64,000 bases of DNA, from NCBI GenBank assembly GCA_034664845.1, contig JAXDGW010000031.1:1-64000 (forward strand), read 5' to 3'. Positions 1 to 7,782 of this stretch are shown here, in pieces. Below the pieces are notes generated by a model that was not told the DNA's origin, did no database searches, and saw only the letters and a list, made by a program, of their open reading frames with translations. This DNA is from JADGNZ01 sp034664845 (lineage in GTDB: Bacteria > Acidobacteriota > Thermoanaerobaculia > Gp7-AA8). How positions within the stretch are numbered: the stretch's first letter is position 1; every line of letters starts with the position of its first letter. The translations under genes were made by a program, and so were the position numbers.

Positions 1-119
1 AGGACCCCCCGCGAATGTGCAGGGGTCGGGTGGTGGCAAACAAGCCCACGCAAATACGCAGGGGGTCCTTCGACGTCCTCCGGCACTTCGTGTCCTGCGG
101 CAGTCTCAGGATGACAGCG
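1..119. repeat. TCATCCTGAG-family inverted repeat, right half
   Basis: Right-hand part of an inverted-repeat element cut by the window edge. It contains GGGGGTCCTTCGA and ends in CTCAGGATGACAG. Fuller copies are at 16859-16957 and 47697-47855; those begin CTGTCATCCTGAG and end CTCAGGATGACAG, with ggacccc/ggggtcc inner arms. It lies directly downstream of the rnd stop codon, where it could fold into RNA hairpins. Confidence 0.75.
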
Positions 120-128
120 TTTTTTGCT

Positions 129-1280
129 TCAGAACAACTTCGACTGCGGCGCTTTTCCGCCACCGCGAAGCGCGTCGATCAGCGCCTGGCCTAGCAGCGC
201 CTTCTGCCAGTTGCGCATGATGGGGACGCGGTCGAGGTCGGCCGGCTCCTGCGGCTGCGCTTCGGCGACGGAAACGAGCACGTGCCGTGGCGCCAGGACG
301 GAGGCGTCGACCTTCAGGTCCTTGGCGATCTTGTCGCGGGCCTTCTTCATCCGGTCGATGCGCGTCTCCATCTCGCGGTCGCGCAGCCAGGTCTTCGACT
401 CGCTCTTCTCTGGCAGCTCCTCGTCGGGGATCGCCAGCGCTTCCTTCACGAGGCGGACGATGTCTTTGCCGAAGCGGCCGCGGTGATAGCCGGAGACGCC
501 TTTGATGCCGTTGAACTCCTGCGTCGATGTCGGTTTGACGCGGGCCAGCTCGAAGATCAGATCGTTGCCGAAGATCTTGAACGGCGGGCGGTCGGCCTCG
601 CGGGCAAGTCCGTCGCGAAAATCGTAAAGCGCGCGAACGACAGCCAGTGACCGCCGGTCGAGCGCGCCGAGTCCCTTCAGCCGGCGGAACGGCTCTTCAT
701 CGCCATCCTTCTCGTTGAATCGAATCTGCTCCTGCCTGCCGAACTCTTCGACCGCCCACTCCCACCGCCCGAGGGCAGTCAGCTCATCGCGAAGACGCCC
801 GGCAAGCGCGATCAGGTGGCGCGTGTCAGTCGCCGCGTACTCGAGCATGTCGGGCGGCAGCGGGCGCATGGCCCAGTCGGCGCGCTGATGTTTCTTGTCG
901 ACCTTGAATCCGAAATGGCGGTCGAGCAGCGCTGCCAGGCCGAACGCCTCGTAGCCGAGGAGTTGGGAGCAGATCATCGTGTCGATCAGATTCGCGATCT
1001 TGAATCCGAAGTCGCGGTCGAGGATGCGCAGATCGTAGTCGGCGCCGTGCAGGATCTTCGTGATGCTGCGGTTCGCCAGAATCTCGCCGAACTTCGTCAG
1101 CTCGAACTTGCACAATGGATCGATGATCATGTCCTCGCCCGGAATCGACATCTGGATGAGGCAAACCTTGTCGAAATACGAGTGCAGCGAATCGGCCTCG
1201 GTGTCGAGCGCGACGACCGGCTGCGCCGCGACGCGGTCCATGGCGGCATCGAAGTCCTGCTGTGTATTGATGAAAATCAC
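129..1280 (-). CDS. rnd: Ribonuclease D
   Basis: 3'-5' exoribonuclease of the DEDD family, expected to trim 3' ends of tRNA and other structured RNAs in the cytoplasm. The 383-residue length is typical. The N-terminal exonuclease domain shows D26-T-E28 (Exo I), an HGADYDLRIL segment (Exo II) and YAATD near residue 150 (Exo III, tyrosine-type). An HRDC domain follows at about 210-285 (residues around PPFKIFGNDLIFELA), and the last ~100 residues are charged. The ATG overlaps the stop of the upstream small gene by 4 bp (ATGA), so the two are probably translationally coupled. The nearby RecQ also carries an HRDC domain. Confidence 0.95.
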   Translation of the reverse strand: MIFINTQQDFDAAMDRVAAQPVVALDTEADSLHSYFDKVCLIQMSIPGEDMIIDPLCKFELTKFGEILANRSITKILHGADYDLRILDRDFGFKIANLIDTMICSQLLGYEAFGLAALLDRHFGFKVDKKHQRADWAMRPLPPDMLEYAATDTRHLIALAGRLRDELTALGRWEWAVEEFGRQEQIRFNEKDGDEEPFRRLKGLGALDRRSLAVVRALYDFRDGLAREADRPPFKIFGNDLIFELARVKPTSTQEFNGIKGVSGYHRGRFGKDIVRLVKEALAIPDEELPEKSESKTWLRDREMETRIDRMKKARDKIAKDLKVDASVLAPRHVLVSVAEAQPQEPADLDRVPIMRNWQKALLGQALIDALRGGGKAPQSKLF

Positions 1281-1810
1281 AGCACACGCTCCCGCAGTCC
1301 GATCGATACCAGCTTGTCGTTGAACGCGGTCCGGTCGAACGATTCCGAGGCCGCAAGAACGCGTACATCGTCATCCTCGTCCGACATGCTGAGCAGCAGC
1401 GCCATATCCTCGGCGGCCGGAACGCGAATCTCCCGGTTGTAGATCTCGACCGTGCGGGCGCTCGCGAACATGCGTGCGTACAGCGCGTTGCTGGCGACGA
1501 GCACGTGGACGCGAACGTCGCCCTCCTCGTCGATCCAAGTCAGCGGCACGAGGTCGAGCTCCTCGGTCTGCGCGATCTCATCGCGATCGACGCGGAAGCC
1601 GCGATTGTTCGCCATCATCGCAACCTGATTCTGCTGTTGCGGTTGCATCAAGGCAAGCACGTCGATTGCGCCGCTCTCGATCATGCCGCCGAGCCAGGCG
1701 ACGCGGGCAACGGAACCGACGAACATCGACTCGATTCGAAGTTTGGAGAGGAGCTCTGCGGCCGATTCGATGGCCCGGGCGTGGCGCGCCGTCGCGCGGA
1801 GAGGATGCAT
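1277..1810 (-). CDS. Conserved hypothetical protein, possible degenerate nucleotidyltransferase fold
   Basis: A 177-residue soluble protein that I do not firmly recognise. Around residues 30-55 it has GSVARVAWLG followed by IDVLAL. That spacing is reminiscent of the GS...D core of nucleotidyltransferase-fold proteins, but the usual acidic metal pair is not clear, so activity is doubtful. The C-terminal part holds an acidic SDEDDD stretch and a DR.AF.DKL segment. It is the first gene of a two-gene unit with rnd (4-bp overlap) and is divergent from recQ, with only 29 bp between the two starts. Function unknown; a role in RNA metabolism is only suggested by the rnd linkage. Confidence 0.7.
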   Translation of the reverse strand: MHPLRATARHARAIESAAELLSKLRIESMFVGSVARVAWLGGMIESGAIDVLALMQPQQQNQVAMMANNRGFRVDRDEIAQTEELDLVPLTWIDEEGDVRVHVLVASNALYARMFASARTVEIYNREIRVPAAEDMALLLSMSDEDDDVRVLAASESFDRTAFNDKLVSIGLRERVL

Positions 1811-1839
1811 GGACGCGCGATTATACGGCCCGCGGTACC

Positions 1840-3690
1840 ATGACAGCGGTGCTCGATCGCCTTCGCGACCTCATCTCCCATCATTGGGGATACGATTCGT
1901 TCCGTCCGCTGCAGCAGGAAGCTATGCTCGCCACGCTCGAGCGGCGCGACTCGCTCGTGGTGATGCCCACCGGCGGCGGCAAATCGCTCTGCTATCAGGC
2001 GCCGGCCCTGCTCAGCGAGCACGTGACGGTCGTCGTCTCGCCACTCATCTCGCTGATGAAGGACCAGGTCGATGGCCTGCGCGAGTGCGGCGTGGCGGCG
2101 GGGCAGCTCAACAGTTCGCAGCGCAGCGATCAGCAGCGCGAGATCGAGCGCGCCGTGCTCGACGGCAAGATCAAGCTGCTCTTCGCGTCGCCGGAGCGGC
2201 TGGCCATGGGAAGTTTTCGCGACCTTCTCAAACGCGCGAACGTCCGGACCTTCGCCATCGACGAAGCGCACTGCATCAGCCACTGGGGCCACGATTTCCG
2301 TCCGGAGTACCGCCAGCTTCGCGAGCTTCGCAAAACGTTCCCCGAGGCCTCGGTGCACGCGTACACGGCAACTGCCACGCCTAAGGTTCGGCAGGACATC
2401 ATCGAGCAACTCTCACTTCACGATCCGCTGGAGCTCGTCGGCGACTTCGACCGGCCGAACCTCACCTATCGCGTCTTGCCCCGCACGAAAGAGTGGGAGC
2501 AGGTGCTCGAAGTCGTCGAGCGGCATCAGGGCGAGGCCGGCATCATCTACTGCATCCGCCGCCGCGACGTCGATTCGCTGTCCGAGAAACTGCGGCGCAA
2601 AGGAGTCAACGCCGTTGCGTATCACGCCGGGCTTTCGCCCGAGGAGCGGCGCGGAGCGCAGGAAAAATTCGCGACGGAGAAGTGCGATCTGGTCGTCGCC
2701 ACGGTCGCGTTCGGAATGGGAATCGACCGCTCCAACGTGCGCTACGTCCTGCACACCGGCATGCCGAAGTCGATCGAGCATTACCAGCAGGAGAGTGGGC
2801 GCGCTGGCCGCGACGGGTTGGAAGCGGAGTGCGTGCTGCTCTACTCCGCCGCCGACGCTATCGTCTGGCGGACGATGATCGAGCGCGGCGGTGAAGGCGT
2901 TGAGCCCGACCCGGCCTTCGTCGACGCGGCGATGCGCCACGTCCGCGATCTCGATCGCTACTGCTCCGCCGCCGCTTGCCGGCATCGCTCGCTGGTCGAG
3001 TACTTCGGCCAGCAGTACACCGCCGACAACTGCCACGGCTGCGACATCTGCCTCGGCGAAACGGAGAGCGTTCCCGACTCGCTGATCATCGCGCAGAAGA
3101 TCCTCTCGTGCGTCTATCGCGTCGGCCAGGCCTTCGGTGTCGGGCACGTCACGAGCGTGCTGCGCGGCGAAGACACGGAGAAAGTGCGCGACCGTGGGCA
3201 CGCACGCCTCTCGACATTCGGCCTCCTCAAGACCTCGACGAAGCACGAGCTGCGCGAGTGGATTTATCAATTGATCGCGCAGGATTTCCTTCGCCAGACC
3301 GAAGACGAATACCCGGTCCTTCGCCTCGGCGCCCGCGCTCGCGACGCGATGAAAGGCGCCGCCGAGGTGAAACTGCGGCAGCCGGCAGCGCGAAAGAAGG
3401 ACAAAGCCGCTCGATCGACGACTGCAAATGCGCCGCTCGAGCCGCTCCTCGCACACGATAAGGAGCTTTTCGAATCGCTGCGCAAATGGCGGCGTTCCGA
3501 GGCCGAGCATCGCGGTGTGCCACCGTACGTGATCTTCAGCGATAAAACCTTGCGCGAGCTGGCGCGCGTTCGCCCGACGACGCTTCACGAGTTACGCGGC
3601 ATCTACGGCATCGGCGACGCGAAGCTCGAAGCGTTCGGCGACACGCTCGTTACACAGATCCGCGAACACTGCGCGACTGCGCCATCGTAA
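1840..3690 (+). CDS. recQ: ATP-dependent DNA helicase RecQ
   Basis: 3'-5' DNA helicase for recombination and replication-fork repair. From the chosen ATG the product is 616 aa, close to E. coli RecQ. Walker A is TGGGKS at 44-49 and the DEAH box is at 141-144, followed by the RecQ aromatic-loop segment CISHWGHDFRPEY. Later come the helicase C domain ending ESGRAGRDGL, the RQC zinc cysteines (CRHR...CHGCDIC) and a C-terminal HRDC domain (about 540-610). The open frame extends upstream to 1474, but that stretch is antisense to the neighbouring gene, and the protein family begins at this ATG. The 3' end overlaps the convergent membrane gene by 41 bp. Confidence 0.96.
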   Translation: MTAVLDRLRDLISHHWGYDSFRPLQQEAMLATLERRDSLVVMPTGGGKSLCYQAPALLSEHVTVVVSPLISLMKDQVDGLRECGVAAGQLNSSQRSDQQREIERAVLDGKIKLLFASPERLAMGSFRDLLKRANVRTFAIDEAHCISHWGHDFRPEYRQLRELRKTFPEASVHAYTATATPKVRQDIIEQLSLHDPLELVGDFDRPNLTYRVLPRTKEWEQVLEVVERHQGEAGIIYCIRRRDVDSLSEKLRRKGVNAVAYHAGLSPEERRGAQEKFATEKCDLVVATVAFGMGIDRSNVRYVLHTGMPKSIEHYQQESGRAGRDGLEAECVLLYSAADAIVWRTMIERGGEGVEPDPAFVDAAMRHVRDLDRYCSAAACRHRSLVEYFGQQYTADNCHGCDICLGETESVPDSLIIAQKILSCVYRVGQAFGVGHVTSVLRGEDTEKVRDRGHARLSTFGLLKTSTKHELREWIYQLIAQDFLRQTEDEYPVLRLGARARDAMKGAAEVKLRQPAARKKDKAARSTTANAPLEPLLAHDKELFESLRKWRRSEAEHRGVPPYVIFSDKTLRELARVRPTTLHELRGIYGIGDAKLEAFGDTLVTQIREHCATAPS

Positions 3691-4261
3691 CGAGCAGCCA
3701 CCCCGCGAACGCGCACGATCCGACTCCGGCAATGAGTCCGGCTGCACGCAAAAGAAACGCGAGCGTGTGATCGGCCGGCAGCATGTGCAGCGCGCCGAGG
3801 ATGTATCCCCAGTCATGCTCCAGATCCTCGGAGGCCGCAAACCCGACCAACGGCAAATCCTTAGACCGCGCGTCACCAACGTAGGCCGACAGCTCGTACA
3901 GGCTGTACGAAAGCCAGAAACCACCCACCGACATCCCGAAGTAATCGGCCTGCCGCGCGAAATAGACAACGCAGGCGATTGGAATCGCGATCTGGAACAC
4001 GCTCCCCATGATCGCGGTGACAAAGTGCGGAGCCCAATTCGTGACGAGATGCCCCATTTCGTGAAAGCCGAGGGTGATGCCGTAGAAGATCGTCCAACGC
4101 GTCGGGTCGCGAAACTTGAGGATGAAGATGTAGACGAGTACGAGTAGGAGCAACGCCCGCGGAATCCACATCCGCCCGCGGCACCAATCGCGCGCGTCCT
4201 CGATGAAGAGATCGAGCACGGTCGGGCTGGTAGGTTTGGGTGGGGCTTCGATGTGACCCAT
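3650..4261 (-). CDS. Multi-pass membrane protein with HExxH zinc-protease motif
   Basis: A 203-residue protein with about four to five hydrophobic segments (near 33-50, 55-66, 80-102, 110-128 and the C-terminus). HEMGH at 67-71 lies within a hydrophobic stretch, as in M50-type intramembrane or membrane-associated metalloproteases. An H149-D150 pair in a second conserved-looking region could supply further metal ligands. No PDZ or CBS domain is present. Substrate unknown; the domain call rests on the motif and topology only, so a non-proteolytic M50 relative remains possible. It is convergent with recQ (41 bp overlap). Confidence 0.72.
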   Translation of the reverse strand: MGHIEAPPKPTSPTVLDLFIEDARDWCRGRMWIPRALLLLVLVYIFILKFRDPTRWTIFYGITLGFHEMGHLVTNWAPHFVTAIMGSVFQIAIPIACVVYFARQADYFGMSVGGFWLSYSLYELSAYVGDARSKDLPLVGFAASEDLEHDWGYILGALHMLPADHTLAFLLRAAGLIAGVGSCAFAGWLLVTMAQSRSVRGSV

Positions 4262-4288
4262 CGGAGGGATTGTAAAACGCGCGCCCGA

Positions 4289-4480
4289 GGAGTGCAGGCG
4301 TCTCGCCTGCGGCCGGCGGGCGTCCTCGCCCGACGGTGGTTTGGCGACTCATGGAACTGGCGCGACAGACCGACCGGTGGCCGACGAACTTTTTCTAAAT
4401 CAGCAGTTTCTGCCGCGCCTTCTCATCACAAGCCGCCGGGCGAGACGCCCGCCGGCCCGCAGGCGAGACGCCTGCACTCC
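4289..4480. repeat. MITE-like inverted-repeat element
   Basis: Two arms of about 43 bp (4289-4332 and 4437-4480) are inverted copies of each other, built on GCAGGCGAGACGCCTGC and GGGCGAGACGCCCG palindromes, and they enclose about 100 bp of non-coding sequence. The element ends 1 bp before the stop codon of the decarboxylase gene and may act as its transcript end. The palindrome skeleton GCnGGCGnGACGCCnGC recurs inside a membrane-protein gene at 19231-19444. Confidence 0.8.
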
Positions 4481-4481
4481 T

Positions 4482-5894
4482 TCAAACGTATTCGAGCACG
4501 CGCGCCACATGCTCCCACTCGCTCGCGCCGTTGCCGATGGCGACGCGGATGCCGTAGCGGTTGCGGAGTCGGGTGTGCGAGACGAAGAGGCGGCCGCTGG
4601 CGTTCATTTGTTCGAGGGCTTCGATGCTGGCGCGCTCGGACGCTGCTTCGTCGATCGAGCCGTTTGCGCCGTGGACGATCTTGCGGAAGACGACGACGCT
4701 CAGGCTTTGCGGCGCGAGCAATTCGATTTCGTCGCGTTTGAGCAGCTCGTTGGCCAGGCGCTCCGCGTCGGCGATGTGCTGGCGGATCACGGCCTGCATC
4801 CGGGCGACGCCGTAGTGCTCGAAGAGGAACCATAGCTTGAGCGCGCGGAAGCGGCGGCCGAGCTGGAGGCCGTAGTCCATGTAGTTCACTTCGGCCGAGT
4901 CTGGCGTCTTCAGATACTCCGGCACCAGCGAGAACGTTTCGCGCAGCACCTCGGGTTGGCGCGTATAGAGCACGCTGCAATCCATCGGCGTGAAGAGCCA
5001 TTTGTGAGGATTGACGACGATGGAATCGGCCCCTTCGACGCCGTCCCAGAGCCAGCGGAACTCGGGACAGATCGTGGCCGGACCGGCATAGGCGGAATCG
5101 ACGTGAAGCCAGGCGTTCTCGCGCTTCGCGATCGCGGCAATCCGTTTCACCGGGTCGATCGCTGCAGAGGATGTCGTGCCGACGGTGGCGACGATCGCAC
5201 AGGGCACCGCGCCGGCGCTGCGATCGCGTGCGACCGCTTCTTCCAGCGCTTCGACGTTCATGGCGAGGTTGTCATCGCCCGCGATCTTCACGACGCCGTC
5301 GATGCCGAAGCCGAGGGCCAGCGCTCCCTTCTCGATCGAGGAGTGAGCGTGCTCTGAACAGTAGACACGCAGCGCCGGAGCAGCGGAGAAGCCGCGCGTG
5401 CGAATCTCCGGCGCGGATTTTTCGCGCGCCGCAGCGAGCGCGAGGAAGGAGTTGATCGAGGCGGTGTCGTTGATGATGCCGAAGAGATCGCCGGGCAAAC
5501 CAAGTGCATCGCGAAGCCAGCCGAGGGTGACGGTCTCCAGCTCGGTGAGCGAGGGGGACGTGCGCCAGATCATCCCGTTGGCGTTCAGCGCGGCGGTCAA
5601 AAGCTCGGCAAGGATGCCGGCCTGCGAGCCGGTGTTGGCAAAGTAGGCGAAGAACGCAGGATGGTTCCAGTGCGTGATGCCGGGGAGGATTTTCGACTCG
5701 ACGTCGGCGAGCAACGCGTCGTACGGACGGCCCTCCTGACTCGGCGTCGCCGCGAACTGTTTGGCGACATCGCCCGGCTGCACGCGTGAGAGGACGTCGT
5801 AGCGATCGACGCCGTCGACGTAGTCGCCGATCCAGTCGATCAGCTTGTGGCCGGCGTCGCGGAATTCATCACTCGTCGGGTCGAGCTTCGGCAT
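4482..5894 (-). CDS. PLP-dependent amino-acid decarboxylase (group II, aromatic-L-amino-acid type)
   Basis: About 470 aa from the chosen ATG (product starts MPKLDPTSDEF); the frame could begin 12 codons earlier. Group II decarboxylase fold: the N-terminal region has THWNHPAFFAYFANTGS near 74-90, a His of the cofactor site in EHAHSS (181-186), the Asp that binds the pyridine nitrogen in HVDSAYAG (D266), and the Schiff-base lysine in NPHKWL (K298). Such enzymes decarboxylate tyrosine, tryptophan, DOPA or phenylalanine; the exact substrate cannot be read here. The 5' end overlaps the upstream membrane-protein gene by 26 bp, so it is probably the last gene of that operon. Confidence 0.92.
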   Translation of the reverse strand: MPKLDPTSDEFRDAGHKLIDWIGDYVDGVDRYDVLSRVQPGDVAKQFAATPSQEGRPYDALLADVESKILPGITHWNHPAFFAYFANTGSQAGILAELLTAALNANGMIWRTSPSLTELETVTLGWLRDALGLPGDLFGIINDTASINSFLALAAAREKSAPEIRTRGFSAAPALRVYCSEHAHSSIEKGALALGFGIDGVVKIAGDDNLAMNVEALEEAVARDRSAGAVPCAIVATVGTTSSAAIDPVKRIAAIAKRENAWLHVDSAYAGPATICPEFRWLWDGVEGADSIVVNPHKWLFTPMDCSVLYTRQPEVLRETFSLVPEYLKTPDSAEVNYMDYGLQLGRRFRALKLWFLFEHYGVARMQAVIRQHIADAERLANELLKRDEIELLAPQSLSVVVFRKIVHGANGSIDEAASERASIEALEQMNASGRLFVSHTRLRNRYGIRVAIGNGASEWEHVARVLEYV

Positions 5895-7224
5895 GCGGCG
5901 CATCTTGGCTGCCGCGCAGCGATTTCGCAAGCATCAGAAACACGGCAAACGTGATGGGGACGGCGATATGCGATGTCAGCCGCGACCACGAAGTAAGCAC
6001 GTGCCAGTGCAGGTCATTCGGCGTCACCACGTATGCGGCGACATAGAAGAAAAGTTGGATGGCGGTGACGAGAAAGACAAAAAGCTCGCCGCGCCGCGCC
6101 GCGGACGGAGCCACGAGGATTCCCGCCAGAATTGCGATCCAGAACCACGGCTCAGTGAGCTGCGCGCCGAGTAGCGCGAGGACCTGGTGGAGGTACGGCA
6201 GCCTGGCCATTAGGCGCGAGAGCGTGGAACCGCTGGCGATGTCGGTCGGCAGCGTGTGCATCAAGCGCAGCAGGAGCCATGGAGCAGCGAGGGCATACGC
6301 AGGCCAGAGTCTTGCGGTCGCGAGGTTTCGCGGTCTTGAGGTCTTGCGGCGGAAAAACAACCCTCCGAGACCGCGAGATCCCGCAACCGCGACGCCGATG
6401 GTTACCGCTACGAGCAAGGCCAGCCCTTCGTTCTTACAGTTCGCGGCAAATCCGAGCATCAATGCGCCGTGGCGCCACGACGCGGCATCGTCATCGCGGA
6501 GTGCGGCCCGAACAAAGAGAATCCCCGCCCCGCCGAACGCTATCAGCGGTCCCTCGGCGTATCCGACCCAGGGGCTGACGGCGAGCGAGGCGAGGGAAAA
6601 CGTGAGCAGCGAAGCGAAGAAGGGCGTTGTTTCGCGCGCAGCGAGCGCGCGCACGACCAGCAGCAGCGCCGCGGCCCAGGCAACGAAAAGAAGACCGAGC
6701 CAGCGATCGCTCCAGCCTCCATTCACCAGCGCAATGAGGTCGAAATTCAGCGGAACGAGGACCGGATAGTCGGGATGAAAAAAGACGTTCCAGCGGCTCT
6801 CGAGGAAACGCCAGTCGATCCCGCCCATTTCGAGAAAGACCTTCCCCTTGAGGCCCCAGATCGCCCAGAAATCCCACGCCCCGAGCGAGACCAGCGTGGC
6901 GTCGAGGCCGTAGCCGGTCAAGGTCAAAAGCGTGGCGAGGTCGAAGACGTGTGCGCCTGCGGCGCGTTGCCGGTTGCCGGTTGTCCGCCTTCGCGCGAGA
7001 AGTGACGCCGCGCAGAAGACGGCGAGCGCGCAGACAGTGACGCTGATCAAAGTCCAGCGGATATGCAGAACCGAAAGCGCGAGCAGAACGAGGAACATCG
7101 CGCCGCTGCCGTAAAAAAAGGATGCGCCGAGGAGGAGAGGGCCGCGCGCGCGGCGATCGACGGCGAGCGTGATCGGGATGCCGAGAACGATCAGGCTGAG
7201 AATGGCGATGAGCGTGGCAATCAT
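5869..7224 (-). CDS. GT-C-like polytopic membrane protein, copy 2 of a tandem pair
   Basis: A 451-residue protein with roughly ten membrane segments. The extracytoplasmic loop DFWAIWGLKGKVFLE...FFHPDYPVLVPL, with its conserved D/W/HPDYP residues, resembles lipid-sugar-dependent GT-C glycosyltransferases. It is closely related along its length to 7743-9068; both are preceded by a small companion gene overlapping by 4 bp, so a bicistronic unit was duplicated. A cytoplasmic loop near residue 280 is longer than in the paralogue because it carries an in-frame inverted repeat (6311-6391). Donor and acceptor unknown; likely decoration or assembly of the surface glycan. Confidence 0.8.
   Translation of the reverse strand: MIATLIAILSLIVLGIPITLAVDRRARGPLLLGASFFYGSGAMFLVLLALSVLHIRWTLISVTVCALAVFCAASLLARRRTTGNRQRAAGAHVFDLATLLTLTGYGLDATLVSLGAWDFWAIWGLKGKVFLEMGGIDWRFLESRWNVFFHPDYPVLVPLNFDLIALVNGGWSDRWLGLLFVAWAAALLLVVRALAARETTPFFASLLTFSLASLAVSPWVGYAEGPLIAFGGAGILFVRAALRDDDAASWRHGALMLGFAANCKNEGLALLVAVTIGVAVAGSRGLGGLFFRRKTSRPRNLATARLWPAYALAAPWLLLRLMHTLPTDIASGSTLSRLMARLPYLHQVLALLGAQLTEPWFWIAILAGILVAPSAARRGELFVFLVTAIQLFFYVAAYVVTPNDLHWHVLTSWSRLTSHIAVPITFAVFLMLAKSLRGSQDAPHAEARPDE
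6311..6391. repeat. In-frame GGTCGCGAGG/CCGCGAGACC inverted repeat inside CDS
   Basis: Arms GCGGTCGCGAGGTTTCGCGG (6314-6333) and a complementary CCGAGACCGCGAGATCCCGC (6364-6383) lie in the loop-coding part of the membrane-protein gene, encoding a Ser/Arg/Pro-rich stretch (TSRPRNLATAR). The paralogous gene has a shorter, simpler version at about 8185-8225. Related copies are at 12661-12767 and 19065-19139. Confidence 0.7.
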
Positions 7225-7655
7225 CGCCGCAACCTCAGCAACCTCCCGCCCTCGCCTTTCCAGACGACGTCGGCGGGCGTGCGAAGCGTTACACCGAACA
7301 CGGCGACATAGCGCGCGTTACGAAAATTCTGCTGCAGCTTGTTGTTCTGCGGATCGACGAGCGGCAGCACTTCGCGGCCCGCGAGGAAGTAGCAGGCTCG
7401 GTAGTAGGCGTACAGATAGCCATTGTCCCAGCGCATAGCAGGAACGATGAGGGCGATCGTGTCGCCGGGCCGCGTATGCGCGTGAACGCCCTCGAGAAAA
7501 CGCGGATAGAGAGGCCACTGCCGGTCGGGATAGCCTTCGAGAGCGCGGGCGTACGGAGCGCGGTCAACGAACGGCATGAGTAGCAGGCGCGGATCGATGC
7601 ACATCGCCACGATGGCGGCGAGTGCGATGACGATGAGCGCGCGGCGGAGGGTCAC
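7221..7655 (-). CDS. Small single-pass membrane protein, companion of GT-C-like protein (copy 2)
   Basis: 144 aa from GTG at 7655, the start aligned with that of its paralogue at 9496; a TTG start at 7679 is also open. One N-terminal hydrophobic helix (LIVIALAAIVAMCI) is followed by a soluble domain with RFLEGVHAHTRPGDTIALI, a YAYYRA segment and REVLPLVDPQ. The soluble part looks like the extracytoplasmic C-terminal domain that larger GT-C transferases carry in one chain (compare the end of 48876-50819), so it may be the detached domain of the neighbouring membrane enzyme. Its stop overlaps the next gene by 4 bp. Confidence 0.75.
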   Translation of the reverse strand: MTLRRALIVIALAAIVAMCIDPRLLLMPFVDRAPYARALEGYPDRQWPLYPRFLEGVHAHTRPGDTIALIVPAMRWDNGYLYAYYRACYFLAGREVLPLVDPQNNKLQQNFRNARYVAVFGVTLRTPADVVWKGEGGRLLRLRR

Positions 7656-7680
7656 TGGTGAATTGTATGTGTCTCGCAAA

Positions 7681-7782
7681 CGTAGGTCGGACTCTCTAGT
7701 CCGACGCTTCCTTTCGAAAACCGTCGGACTGGAGAGTCCGACCTACGTTCGGAAACCGTTGGACTGGAGAGTCCGACCTACG
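7681..7782. repeat. Three hairpin repeats, GTCGGACTGGAGAGTCCGAC type
   Basis: Units at 7681-7705, 7721-7747 and 7756-7782. Each can fold as GTCGGACT-loop-AGTCCGAC; the first is in the opposite orientation to the other two and lacks the end, and all share CGTAGGTCGGAC or its complement. They lie between the two duplicated gene pairs, and the third unit plus part of the second form the 3' end of the upstream coding sequence. Confidence 0.85.

Noticed and set aside
1474..1839. Upstream extension of the recQ reading frame
   Set aside because: The extra 122 residues are Arg-rich and antisense to the gene at 1277-1810; RecQ proteins begin at the ATG at 1840.
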